From Microbacterium enclense (GTDB lineage Bacteria > Actinomycetota > Actinomycetes > Actinomycetales > Microbacteriaceae): 64,000 nucleotides of DNA. Shown piece after piece: positions 1 through 7,504 of this stretch; the stretch's first letter is position 1; each line of letters opens with the position of its first letter. The DNA is taken from assembly GCA_038182865.1 (NCBI GenBank), contig CP116226.1:682001-746000 (forward strand), in the 5' to 3' direction. Under the pieces are notes generated by a model, which did no database searches, was not told where the DNA came from, and saw only the letters and a list, made by a program, of their open reading frames with translations. A program made the position numbers and the translations under genes.

Positions 1-1
1 C

Positions 2-217
2 GAGGCGATCCTGCGCGATGAGCGCGCGATCCTGCCGGTGAGCACGGTGCTCGAGGACTTCCACGGCATCAGCGGCATGGCCCTCTCGGTCCCTTCGATC
101 GTGAGCGCGAAGGGCGCTGTCCCCCTGGCCGGCACGCCGTTCTCCGACGACGAGCTGACGCTCCTGCGACGCTCGGCCGACGCGCTGACGACGGTCGCGG
201 ATTCCCTGCGCGGCTGA
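2..217 (+). CDS. ldh: L-lactate dehydrogenase, C-terminal fragment
   Basis: Partial gene: the last 71 codons are present and the start lies outside the window. Lactate dehydrogenase reduces pyruvate to L-lactate with NADH in the cytoplasm. The visible piece contains the family's C-terminal stretch ILRDERAILPVS, then the HGISGMALSVPSIV segment typical of bacterial L-LDH, and ends in the usual helix with SDDELTLLRRSADAL. A malate dehydrogenase would differ in these strands. The N-terminal NAD-binding half and the catalytic histidine cannot be checked here. Confidence 0.85.
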   Translation, partial: EAILRDERAILPVSTVLEDFHGISGMALSVPSIVSAKGAVPLAGTPFSDDELTLLRRSADALTTVADSLRG

Positions 218-272
218 GCCCCGTCCGCAGCGGATGAGCCCGGGATGCCACCGGCCCGAGGCCCCGGGCCGA

Positions 273-278
273 TAGCAT
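273..278 (+). promoter_or_regulatory. -10 element of a leaderless promoter (TAGCAT)
   Basis: TAGCAT ends 7 nt before the ATG at 286, and there is no Shine-Dalgarno sequence between them. This spacing is what is expected when transcription begins at the start codon. No convincing -35 element is visible. Confidence 0.45.
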
Positions 279-285
279 CCCGGTC

Positions 286-885
286 ATGAGCGACATCGAA
301 GAACGCTTCGCCGAGGCGGTGACCACGATCGGCGGGGTGCTCAAGCCCCACGGATTCCGCAAGAAGAGATACGTGTGGACCCGCGTCGGCGACGGCGTCG
401 TGCACGAGGTCGACGTCCAGCGCAGCCACGGGAACACCGCGGGCAGCGTGCGCTTCTACGTCAACGCCTCGGCCTACGTCGCAGCCTTCGACCGCGCGAT
501 CGGGCGCACGGTTCCCGACGATCAGACCCGCGCGAACGCGCAGTATTCGGCGCGTTTCGAGGAGATCAGCGACTGGCCGAGCGACCGCGTCGACGTGGAA
601 CGGGATGCCGACGACCTGAGCGCGGCTCTCCCCGCGGCCATCGAGCAGGTCGTGGCGCACCTCGACACGATCACCGACGAGGAGTCGCTGGCGCGCACCC
701 TCATCGACGGCGGGTACGTCCTCGACGACGATCTCTTCGCCTGGTTCTGCGCGACCGGGCGCGCTTCGGAGGCCGCTGCCCAGTTCACGGCCGCGCGGGA
801 GCGATTCGGAGACGAGGACCGCTGGCCCCGCCTCGTCGCGTTGTTCGACGACACCGCGCAGAAGTACGGCGTCGCTCTCCCCTGA
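286..885 (+). CDS. DUF4304-type protein
   Basis: 199-residue soluble protein of unknown function. The N-terminal part (residues 8-60, including LKPHGFRKKRYVWTR and a later VRFYVNASAYV strand) matches the pattern of DUF4304 proteins: an L-x-x-x-GF+K+ start followed by beta-strands describing an FYVN motif. The C-terminal half is acidic and helical. There is no signal peptide or membrane segment. It stands alone between ldh and radA and probably has its own leaderless promoter at 273-278. The biochemical role is unknown. Confidence 0.7.
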   Translation: MSDIEERFAEAVTTIGGVLKPHGFRKKRYVWTRVGDGVVHEVDVQRSHGNTAGSVRFYVNASAYVAAFDRAIGRTVPDDQTRANAQYSARFEEISDWPSDRVDVERDADDLSAALPAAIEQVVAHLDTITDEESLARTLIDGGYVLDDDLFAWFCATGRASEAAAQFTAARERFGDEDRWPRLVALFDDTAQKYGVALP

Positions 886-937
886 CCCCGGATTCCGGAT
901 GCCACACCCCCGCGCCTCCGATGTCGGAGGCCCCGCG

Positions 938-943
938 TAGCCT
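938..943 (+). promoter_or_regulatory. -10 element of the leaderless radA promoter (TAGCCT)
   Basis: TAGCCT ends 6 nt before the radA ATG at 950 and no ribosome binding site intervenes, which suggests a leaderless transcript. Confidence 0.5.
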
Positions 944-949
944 GGGCGC

Positions 950-2317
950 ATGGCATCCCGACGTCCCGCTGCAGCCCCCGCTCCGTATCGCTGCACCGAA
1001 TGCGGGTGGACGACGCTGAAGTGGGTCGGCCGTTGCGGAGAATGCCAGTCGTGGGGCACCGTCGTCGAGGCGGCGGAGCAGACGGGAATCGTCCGCTCGA
1101 TCGTGCCGGTGGCACCGGGGGCCGCCCGAGCGGCCCGGCGCATCACCGAGATCGACACGCAAGACGCCCCGCGCCGCACGAGCGGCGTGGGCGAGTTCGA
1201 CCGCGTGCTCGGCGGGGGAATCGTCCCGGGGGCCGCTCTCCTCCTGAGCGGCGAACCGGGCGTCGGCAAGTCGACGCTGCTCCTCGAGGTCGCGGCCAAG
1301 AGCGCGCACGCCGGTCGCCGCGTGCTCTACGCGAGCGGCGAAGAATCCGCCGCGCAGGTGCGCTTGCGCGCGGAGCGCACGGGCGCGCTTCACGACGAGC
1401 TGTTCCTCGCCTCCGAGACCGACTTGGCGACCATCCTCGGCCACGTCGACCAGGTCGAGCCGGGGCTGCTCATCGTCGACTCGGTGCAGACGATCTCCTC
1501 CGCCCACAGCGACGGGGCGGCGGGTCAGCCCGCGCAGGTGCGAGAGGTGGCATCCGCCCTCATCCGCGTTGCGAAAGAACGCGGGCTGCCGATCATCCTC
1601 GTCGGTCACGTGACGAAAGACGGCTCGATCGCCGGCCCCCGCATCCTCGAGCACCTCGTCGACGTCGTCTGCCACTTCGAGGGCGACCGGCAGACGTCGC
1701 TGCGCTTCGTGCGCGCGCTCAAGAACCGCTTCGGGCCGACCGACGAGGTCGGCTGCTTCGACATGACCGGCACCGGCATCGCCGAGGTCGCCGACCCGAG
1801 TGCCCTGTTCCTCGGACACGGCGAGCCCGAACCGGGCACCTGCGTGACGATCGCGATGGAGGGTCGGCGCGCGCTGCCGGTCGAGATCCAGGCTCTTGCC
1901 GTGCGGCAGACCGCACCAAATCCGCGTCGAATCGTCAACGGCGTCGATTCGTCGCGCGTCGCCATGGTGCTCGCGGTCCTCGAGAGCCGCATGGGGCTGA
2001 CGCTGTCCGATCGCGACGTGTACGTCTCGACCGTCGGCGGCGTCCGCCTCGTCGAGCCCGCCGCCGACCTGGCGATCGCGATCGCGGTCGCCAACGCCGT
2101 GAAGAACCGCAAGGTGTCGAAGCGGCTGGCGGCGATCGGCGAATTGACGTTGACCGGAGAGATCCGCAACGTCACCCAGGCCGCGCAGCGGGCGTCCGAG
2201 GCCAAGCGCCTCGGGTATCACACGGTCCTCGACGCCTCATCGCGCAAACTCGCCCAGGCCCTGAACGAGCTGCAGGTGCGAGGCATGCCGCGCGACGACA
2301 GCGAACCGGGATTCTGA
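950..2317 (+). CDS. radA: DNA repair protein RadA (Sms)
   Basis: 455-residue RadA, the RecA-related helicase that promotes branch migration in homologous recombination. An N-terminal C4 zinc finger (C15, C18, C29, C32; CTECGW...CGEC) is followed by the ATPase core with Walker A GEPGVGKST near residue 100. Next comes the family signature KNRFGPTDEVG near 258, and then the Lon-protease-like C-terminal domain (about 330-455). Length and domain order are normal. The ATG at 950 places the zinc finger correctly and sits 6 nt after a -10 box. Confidence 0.97.
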   Translation: MASRRPAAAPAPYRCTECGWTTLKWVGRCGECQSWGTVVEAAEQTGIVRSIVPVAPGAARAARRITEIDTQDAPRRTSGVGEFDRVLGGGIVPGAALLLSGEPGVGKSTLLLEVAAKSAHAGRRVLYASGEESAAQVRLRAERTGALHDELFLASETDLATILGHVDQVEPGLLIVDSVQTISSAHSDGAAGQPAQVREVASALIRVAKERGLPIILVGHVTKDGSIAGPRILEHLVDVVCHFEGDRQTSLRFVRALKNRFGPTDEVGCFDMTGTGIAEVADPSALFLGHGEPEPGTCVTIAMEGRRALPVEIQALAVRQTAPNPRRIVNGVDSSRVAMVLAVLESRMGLTLSDRDVYVSTVGGVRLVEPAADLAIAIAVANAVKNRKVSKRLAAIGELTLTGEIRNVTQAAQRASEAKRLGYHTVLDASSRKLAQALNELQVRGMPRDDSEPGF

Positions 2318-2486
2318 GAACGCCCGAACAGCCGGCTTGACCGCTGGTTCGGCCGGGCCGAGACGACCGCCGGGATCAGCGACGACGGGGCCGAGACTCC
2401 GACGAGACCTCCGCCCTGAGGGGACGACGGGCGGGCGGGGCCGCGATTTTCGAGGGAGCGTCAGGGTGTCGTGGCGCGTCCGGTGT

Positions 2487-2597
2487 TCAGCGGCCGGGAG
2501 GAGCTGACCGCCGGCGACGGTGCGGCGACGTCATGCCGAGCACCACGGGGATGACGAGTCCGGCGGCGCACACGGCCGCGGTGATCACGTACTCCAT
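2487..2597 (-). CDS. possible 36-residue membrane protein
   Basis: ATG at 2597, stop at 2487. The product starts MEYVITAAVCAAGLVIPVVLG, one hydrophobic helix, then ends in a basic tail (HRRRRSAPPGR), the usual positive-inside layout of a single-span membrane peptide. The upstream ribosome binding site is weak (GGGG close to the ATG). No homologue is recognised. The regular helix-plus-basic-tail pattern is the only support. Confidence 0.35.
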   Translation of the reverse strand: MEYVITAAVCAAGLVIPVVLGMTSPHRRRRSAPPGR

Positions 2598-2973
2598 GCC
2601 CCCGAGTCTCGCATTCTCGCCTCACCCGCGCGACTTCGGTGATTCACCCGCGAGCTATCGCCGCGTCCCGCCCTCCGGAGCCGCGACCACGCGCGGGACA
2701 GCGTGCACCCCAAGCCGGACCCACCCCCTCGCCGAATCACCGGGCCGCGTCCCGCGCTCCGGAGTCCCGCGAAGCGTCCCGCAGAACGCCCCCCAGCGCG
2801 ACCGTGTTCTGCCCGACACCTCCGGAGAGCGGCACCTCCGGAGCGCGGCACACGCAGGGGCGTCTCCTCCCCGCCGCTGCGCGCCCCACCCGCCCCACCT
2901 CGCCATCGCCGCGCCGGCGCCGCCATCGCCGCGCCGGCGCGGAATGCCGCTCGCGGACCCGTCGCCCCGTTGA

Positions 2974-3024
2974 GTGTCCACAACACCCGGACGATTTCTC
3001 GCGCGTTCCGGGTGTTCTGGACAC
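2974..3024. repeat. imperfect palindromic element (17-bp arms)
   Basis: The left arm TGTCCACAACACCCGGA (2975-2991) and the right arm TCCGGGTGTTCTGGACA (3007-3023) are reverse complements with one mismatch, separated by a 15-nt loop containing CGCGCG. It is not followed by a T-run. It may be a dispersed REP-like palindrome or a factor-independent terminator for the gene at 3053-3463, which ends just beside it. Confidence 0.5.
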
Positions 3025-3052
3025 CGAACCGGCAAACCTTCCGGGCCGGCGC

Positions 3053-3463
3053 TCAGGCGTCGAGCGCCGCGATGAGGTCGGCCGGACTGGCTTGAATCGG
3101 ATGAGGCCCCGCGATGTCGATGAACACCGCCGTCAGTTCTTCCTCATGCATCCCCAGGAACGTCCGCAACCACTGCGGGGACTGCAGCGCGACGTGCGGC
3201 GGGAGGGTCTCCGGCTTGTGCGCCGCGTCGCTGAAGAGCAGCAGCGCGAGCTGGCCCGTGTTCGGGTCGCGGTAGGTCCAGACCTCGCCCATGTCGAGCG
3301 GGTTGTCGGCGTCGCCGGCGCGCATGAGCGGAACGACGGTGGGTCCGTGGCGCAGGGCGAACGCGATCGCTGCCATGTCCTGCGTCTGCAGCGCGTCGGT
3401 CAGGGCGGTGTTCTTGAACTCCACGGCGACCTTCTTCCCCTTGCGTTTCTTGCCCGCGGCCAT
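3053..3463 (-). CDS. SseB N-terminal-like protein
   Basis: 136-residue soluble protein with a very basic N-terminus (MAAGKKRKGKK). The central part, in which a VVPLMR strand is followed by TGQLALLLFSDAA, resembles the N-terminal domain of SseB-family proteins, in which a variable value is compared with a 'vlplFts' strand. The match is to the pattern, not to catalytic residues, and the function is unknown. The gene is monocistronic. TAGGCT lies 6 nt before the ATG, so the message is probably leaderless although CGGAGG happens to fill the gap. Confidence 0.6.
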   Translation of the reverse strand: MAAGKKRKGKKVAVEFKNTALTDALQTQDMAAIAFALRHGPTVVPLMRAGDADNPLDMGEVWTYRDPNTGQLALLLFSDAAHKPETLPPHVALQSPQWLRTFLGMHEEELTAVFIDIAGPHPIQASPADLIAALDA

Positions 3464-3469
3464 CCTCCG

Positions 3470-3475
3470 AGCCTA
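3470..3475 (-). promoter_or_regulatory. -10 element (TAGGCT) of the SseB-like gene
   Basis: On the minus strand TAGGCT ends 6 nt before the ATG at 3463. This is the same spacing as at several other starts in the window. Confidence 0.4.
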
Positions 3476-3598
3476 TCCGCGGCCCCGCACCGACGCCCAC
3501 CGGAGGAGAACTGCCCAGCGGAGGACCCGAACCCACGCGTGCGTCCTCCCTTCGCTGCTTCTCCTCCCCTCGCAGCCGCAGCCACACCCAAACCGCAA

Positions 3599-3760
3599 CC
3601 CAAGCCCAAGCCCCAGCCCCAGCCCAAGTCCCAGCCCCAGCTCCAGCCCCAGCCCCAGCCCCAGCCCCAGCCCCAGCCCCAGCCCAAGCCCAAGCCCAAG
3701 CCCAAGCCCAAGCCCAAGCCCAAGCCCAAGCCCAAGCCTCAGCCTCAGCCTCAGCCTCAG
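3599..3760. repeat. 27-unit hexanucleotide tandem repeat
   Basis: A 162-bp array of exactly 27 hexamers, all fitting CCxxAG on the plus strand. The units form blocks: mixed CCCAAG/CCCCAG with TCCCAG and CTCCAG variants (3599-3646), six consecutive CCCCAG (3647-3682), nine consecutive CCCAAG (3683-3736) and four CCTCAG (3737-3760). Every reading frame through it is open on both strands. The last unit touches the stop codon of the GntR gene (3761-3763). Block-wise variants suggest local expansion of single units. Confidence 0.95.
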
Positions 3761-4480
3761 CTACGCGAGGAAGCCTCGCAGCAGCGCCTCCGACCCGGCG
3801 AGGTGGTCGCGCATCGCCGCGTGGGCGGCATCCGGTCTCCCGGCGAGGATCGCCGACACGATCGCGGCGTGCTGCGACGTGGAGTGGTCGATGTTGCGCG
3901 GCAGCAGCGGAAAGGTGTCGAGCCAGGCATTGATGCGCGCGCGGTTCTCCGCCACGAGGGGCACGAGAGAGGGGATGCCGGCGACCTCCGCGATCGTGAG
4001 GTGCAGCAGCGTGTCGAGGCGGCGGTAGTCCGCTCCATCCGCCCGCGCCGCCGCCTCGTGCCGGGCCCAGAGCACGTCGCGTTCGTCCGCCGACAGCGAC
4101 CGGCCCGCCGCCGCCCACGCGGCTCCGGGCTCGAGGACACCGCGCAGCGCGACGACGTCGTCGAGTTCGACGGCGTCGACCGCCGCGGGAGCGACGGCCC
4201 GCGGAACGGGGTCGACCACGAACGTCCCGCCGTAACGCCCGCGCCGTGTCTCGAGCCAGCCCGCGTCAGCGAGCTCGCGGATCGCCTCGCGCACCGTGTC
4301 GCGGCTCACGCCGTAGAGCGCGGCGAGCTCGCGCTCCGCCGGCAGCGACTCCCCCGGGGCGACGAGGCCGAGACGCACTGTCTGCACGATCCGCGCCGTG
4401 GTGTCTTCGAGCGCGTTCCCGCTGCGCACGGGCCGGTACACGGCCCGGCGCAGGTCGTCGAGAGGCGCGTCGGTCACCAT
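3761..4480 (-). CDS. GntR-family regulator, FCD (FadR) subfamily
   Basis: 239-residue transcription regulator. It has an N-terminal winged helix (about residues 20-80, with ESLPAERELAALYGVSRDT and VREAIRELADAGWLE) and an all-helical FCD ligand-binding domain (about 95-235) typical of regulators that sense carboxylic acids. The gene follows the SDR gene with a 69-bp gap on the same strand, so it probably closes the catabolic operon and regulates it together with the divergent permease. Its TAG stop abuts the hexamer repeat; losing that stop would extend the protein by an Ala/Glu/Trp repeat. Confidence 0.93.
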   Translation of the reverse strand: MVTDAPLDDLRRAVYRPVRSGNALEDTTARIVQTVRLGLVAPGESLPAERELAALYGVSRDTVREAIRELADAGWLETRRGRYGGTFVVDPVPRAVAPAAVDAVELDDVVALRGVLEPGAAWAAAGRSLSADERDVLWARHEAAARADGADYRRLDTLLHLTIAEVAGIPSLVPLVAENRARINAWLDTFPLLPRNIDHSTSQHAAIVSAILAGRPDAAHAAMRDHLAGSEALLRGFLA

Positions 4481-4549
4481 CTCAGCCTGTCACGGCCCGC
4501 CGCCGCAGGGTCGCGCAACAGCGAAGGCCGCGGCACGAACGTCGCCGGC

Positions 4550-5329
4550 TCACAGCGGAGTGACGTACGCGTTCGTGATCCCGCCGTCGACGACGAAGGC
4601 CGTCGCGGTGATGAACGATGCGTCGTCGGATGCCAGGAAGGCCACGGCCGCAGCCATCTCCTCCGGCTCCGCGAACCGTCCCATCGGCACGTGCACGAGA
4701 CGGCGCTGCGCGCGCTCGGGGTCTTTGGCGAACAGTTCCTGAAGGAGCGGGGTGTTCACCGGTCCCGGGCAGAGGGCGTTGACGCGGATGCCCTGCCGCG
4801 CGAACTGCACGCCGAGCTCGCGGGTCATCGCGAGCACGCCGCCCTTCGATGCGGTGTACGAGATCTGCGAGGTGGCCGAGCCCAGCAGCGCGACGAACGA
4901 GGCCGTGTTGATGATCGAGCCCCTGCCTGCGGGAACCATGTGCCGCAACGCTGCGCGCGAGCAGAGGTAGACGCTCTTGAGGTTGACGTCCTGCACCTTG
5001 TCCCACGCGGGCAGTTCGGTCGTCTCGATCGAGTCGTCGTCGGCGGGCGAGATCCCGGCGTTGTTGAAGGCGATGTCGACGCTGCCGAGGTCGGCGGCGA
5101 CGCCGTCGAAGAGGGCGTCGACGGATGCCTCGTCGGCGACGTTCACCTGCCGGAAGACACCGTCGACGGAGGCCGCCGCGGCCGCTCCGGTGGTCTCGTC
5201 GAGATCTGCGATCACCACGCGGGCCCCCTCGGCGGCGAAGCGGCGGGCGGTGGCGAGACCGATGCCGCTGGCGCCTCCGGTGACGATGGCGACGCGGTCA
5301 CGCAGACGCTGGGTGAGGTCGATGGTCAT
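4550..5329 (-). CDS. short-chain dehydrogenase/reductase (SDR)
   Basis: 259-residue classical SDR. It shows the NAD-binding TGGASGIG motif near residue 17, NNAG near 90, the catalytic Ser, YTASK (Tyr-x3-Lys) near 158, and a PG motif after it. Aspartate at the end of strand beta-2 (VIADLDE) suggests NAD(H) rather than NADP(H). It lies 46 bp downstream of the aldehyde dehydrogenase in one operon with a gamma-glutamyl ligase and amidotransferase. In a glutamyl-ethanolamine route it would fit the alcohol-to-aldehyde step; that is inference from position. Confidence 0.92.
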   Translation of the reverse strand: MTIDLTQRLRDRVAIVTGGASGIGLATARRFAAEGARVVIADLDETTGAAAAASVDGVFRQVNVADEASVDALFDGVAADLGSVDIAFNNAGISPADDDSIETTELPAWDKVQDVNLKSVYLCSRAALRHMVPAGRGSIINTASFVALLGSATSQISYTASKGGVLAMTRELGVQFARQGIRVNALCPGPVNTPLLQELFAKDPERAQRRLVHVPMGRFAEPEEMAAAVAFLASDDASFITATAFVVDGGITNAYVTPL

Positions 5330-5375
5330 GAGCTGTGGTTCCTTCTACGTGTGCGGGTCGGGGTCAGGGCGGGGG

Positions 5376-6731
5376 TCACTCGGTGGCGTAGAACACGTTC
5401 TTCACCTCGGTGAAGTGCTCGGCGGCATCCGGGCCCAGTTCTCGACCGAGACCGGAGGCCTTCATGCCGCCGAACGGGGTGGCGTACCGCACCGACGAGT
5501 GCGAGTTCACTGACAGCACGCCGCTGCGCACCCCGCGGGAGACCCGGATGCCACGCCCCAAATTCTCCGTCCAGATCGAGCCCGCGAGACCGTATGCGGT
5601 GTCGTTGGCCAGGCGAATGGCATCCGCTTCGTCGTCGAACGGCATCACTGCGAGCACGGGGCCGAACACCTCGTCGCGCGCGATGCGGTCGCCCGGCTGC
5701 GCGATCACGACGGCGGGCGCGAACCAGAAGCCGTCGCCCTCGGGCGCCGAACCGCGGAACGCCACGTCGACACCATCGAGGAAGCCCCGCACGGTGGAGC
5801 GGTGGGATGCCGAGATCAGCGGCCCCATCTGGGTGTCCTCGCTCGTCGGGTCGCCGACTCTCCACGCGGCCACGGCGGGTTCGAGCAACTCGAGGAACCG
5901 GTCGAAGACGCTCCGCTGCACGAGGAGGCGGCTGCGGGCGCAGCAGTCCTGCCCCGCGTTGTCGAACACCGAGCCGGGCACCCCGGCGGCGGCCTTCTCG
6001 AGGTCGGCGTCGGCGAAGACGATGTTCGCGCTCTTGCCGCCGAGTTCGAGGGTCACGGGCTTGAGCATCCGCGCGCAGCCCGCGGCGACCTCGGTACCCA
6101 CCTCGGTGGATCCGGTGAAGACGACCTTGTGCACGTCGGGGTGTGACACGAAGCGTTGCCCCACGACCGAGCCCGACCCCACGACCACGCGGAACAGCCC
6201 TTCGGGCAAGCCCGCCTCGAGGGCGAGCTCGCCGAGACGGATCGCCGTCAGCGGGGTGAGTTCCGCGGGCTTGAGCACGACGGCGTTACCCGCGGCGAGC
6301 GCGGGGGCGAAGCCCCACGCGGCGATCGTCATGGGGAAGTTCCACGGCACGATGATGCCGACCACGCCGTACGGCTCGTGATAGGTCACATCGAGACCGC
6401 CGGCAACGGGGATCTGCGAGCCGATCAGGCGTTCCGGAGCACCCGCGTAGTAATTCAGCACCTGGGCGACGTGCTGCGCCTCCCACCGTGCCGAGCCGAT
6501 CGGGTGGCCCGAGTTCTTCACCTCGAGCTGGGCGAGCTCCTCGACGTGCCCCTCGACGACCCGCGCGAAGGCGCGCAGGGCGTCGGCCCGGGCGACGGGG
6601 GCGAGCGCTGCCCAGGAGCGCTGCGCGCGCACGGCGTCGGCGACGACGGCATCCACCTGATCGATCTCGGCACGCTCCAGCGTGGTGATGGGCGACCCGG
6701 TGGAGGGGTCGATGACGGTGAAGGTGCTCAT
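5376..6731 (-). CDS. aldehyde dehydrogenase (NAD-dependent)
   Basis: 451-residue ALDH-superfamily enzyme that oxidises an aldehyde to the acid. Visible motifs are VPWNFPM, the glutamate motif LELGGKSANIVF, the cysteine motif GQDCCARSRLLV (nucleophile Cys) and the late EVFGPVLAV segment. A longer open frame upstream exists, but the ATG at 6731 overlaps the stop of the amidotransferase gene by 4 nt (ATGA), so that start is chosen. The neighbours point to a gamma-glutamylated amino-aldehyde as substrate. Confidence 0.94.
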   Translation of the reverse strand: MSTFTVIDPSTGSPITTLERAEIDQVDAVVADAVRAQRSWAALAPVARADALRAFARVVEGHVEELAQLEVKNSGHPIGSARWEAQHVAQVLNYYAGAPERLIGSQIPVAGGLDVTYHEPYGVVGIIVPWNFPMTIAAWGFAPALAAGNAVVLKPAELTPLTAIRLGELALEAGLPEGLFRVVVGSGSVVGQRFVSHPDVHKVVFTGSTEVGTEVAAGCARMLKPVTLELGGKSANIVFADADLEKAAAGVPGSVFDNAGQDCCARSRLLVQRSVFDRFLELLEPAVAAWRVGDPTSEDTQMGPLISASHRSTVRGFLDGVDVAFRGSAPEGDGFWFAPAVVIAQPGDRIARDEVFGPVLAVMPFDDEADAIRLANDTAYGLAGSIWTENLGRGIRVSRGVRSGVLSVNSHSSVRYATPFGGMKASGLGRELGPDAAEHFTEVKNVFYATE

Positions 6732-7504
6732 GCGGGAACTCCCTGCTGCTCGGAGGAACGCGCCGCCCGGTAGCGCGCCGCGGCGGCGACCAGCCCGAGG
6801 AAGAGGCGTCGGTCCTCGGCGTTCTCCTCGGGATGCCACTGCACGGCGACGAGATAGTCGTCGCCGTCGGTTTCGACGGCCTGGACGAGTCCGTCGTCGG
6901 TGCGGGCGGTGACGGTCAGGCCCTCACCCACCCGGTCGACGCCCTGATGGTGGTAGCTGTGCACGGTGAGAGGACCGGCCCCGACGAGACCGGCGAGCCG
7001 GGTTCCGGCATCCACCTCCACCACGTTCTCGGCGAAGACGCCCCCGCCGATTCGGTAGCGCTCGGTGCCGAGGGCCTCGGGCAGGTGCTGGTGCAGAGTG
7101 CCGCCGAGGGCGACGTTGATCAGCTGCAGGCCTCGGCAGATGCCGAAGACCGGGATGCCGCGCTCCCGCGCCCCGGCGAGAAGGGCGAGTTCCCACGCGT
7201 CGCGGTCGGCGCGAGCAGGGTCGGTGAGCGGGTGCCGCTCGGCCCCATAGAGCTCGGGCTGCACGTCGAGGCCGCCCGTCAGGATGAGTCCGTCGAGGCC
7301 GTCGAGCACGGCCGCGGCGGCCTGCTCCGGACGCGGCTGCGGAGGCAGCAGCACGGCCGTGGCACCCGAGGCGGTGACGGAGTCGAAGTACTGCTGCGGC
7401 AGGAACGACGCTCGGACATCCCACACCCCCTGCTTCGCGCGCTCGAGGTACGTGGTGAGCCCCAGAACAGGGGTTCGGGTCGGATCAGAGGCGCTCGAAA
7501 CCAC
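6728..7504 (-). CDS. class I glutamine amidotransferase, gamma-glutamyl hydrolase (PuuD-like)
   Basis: 258-residue peptidase C26 family enzyme. It has the nucleophile motif FGICRGLQLINVALGG (Cys near residue 117) and the His-Glu part of the triad in VQWHPE near the C-terminus. Relatives such as PuuD cleave the gamma-glutamyl bond of gamma-glutamyl-GABA. Its start overlaps the end of the glutamine-synthetase-like gene by 20 bp and its end overlaps the ALDH start by 4 bp, so the three genes are translationally coupled. Probable role: release of glutamate and the oxidised amine product. Confidence 0.92.
   Translation of the reverse strand: MVSSASDPTRTPVLGLTTYLERAKQGVWDVRASFLPQQYFDSVTASGATAVLLPPQPRPEQAAAAVLDGLDGLILTGGLDVQPELYGAERHPLTDPARADRDAWELALLAGARERGIPVFGICRGLQLINVALGGTLHQHLPEALGTERYRIGGGVFAENVVEVDAGTRLAGLVGAGPLTVHSYHHQGVDRVGEGLTVTARTDDGLVQAVETDGDDYLVAVQWHPEENAEDRRLFLGLVAAAARYRAARSSEQQGVPA

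Larger units (their letters stand above)
2318..3052. other. 735-bp largely non-coding interval
   Basis: Between radA and the SseB-like gene. Only one short minus-strand reading frame (2487-2597) looks plausible. The interval also holds a tandemly repeated 20-bp segment around 2898-2940 (two copies built on CATCGCCGCGCCGGCGC) and an imperfect palindrome at 2974-3024. Long open frames here are low-complexity Arg/Pro/Ala readings without protein character. Confidence 0.6.

Noticed and set aside
3599..3760. Hexamer array as a CRISPR
   Set aside because: Units are 6 bp and contiguous, with no spacers and no cas genes.
2639..5413. 924-codon open frame on the plus strand
   Set aside because: It runs antisense to the GntR and SDR genes, includes the hexamer array as Pro/Gln/Lys repeats, and has the Arg/Pro/Ala composition of a shadow frame in high-GC DNA.
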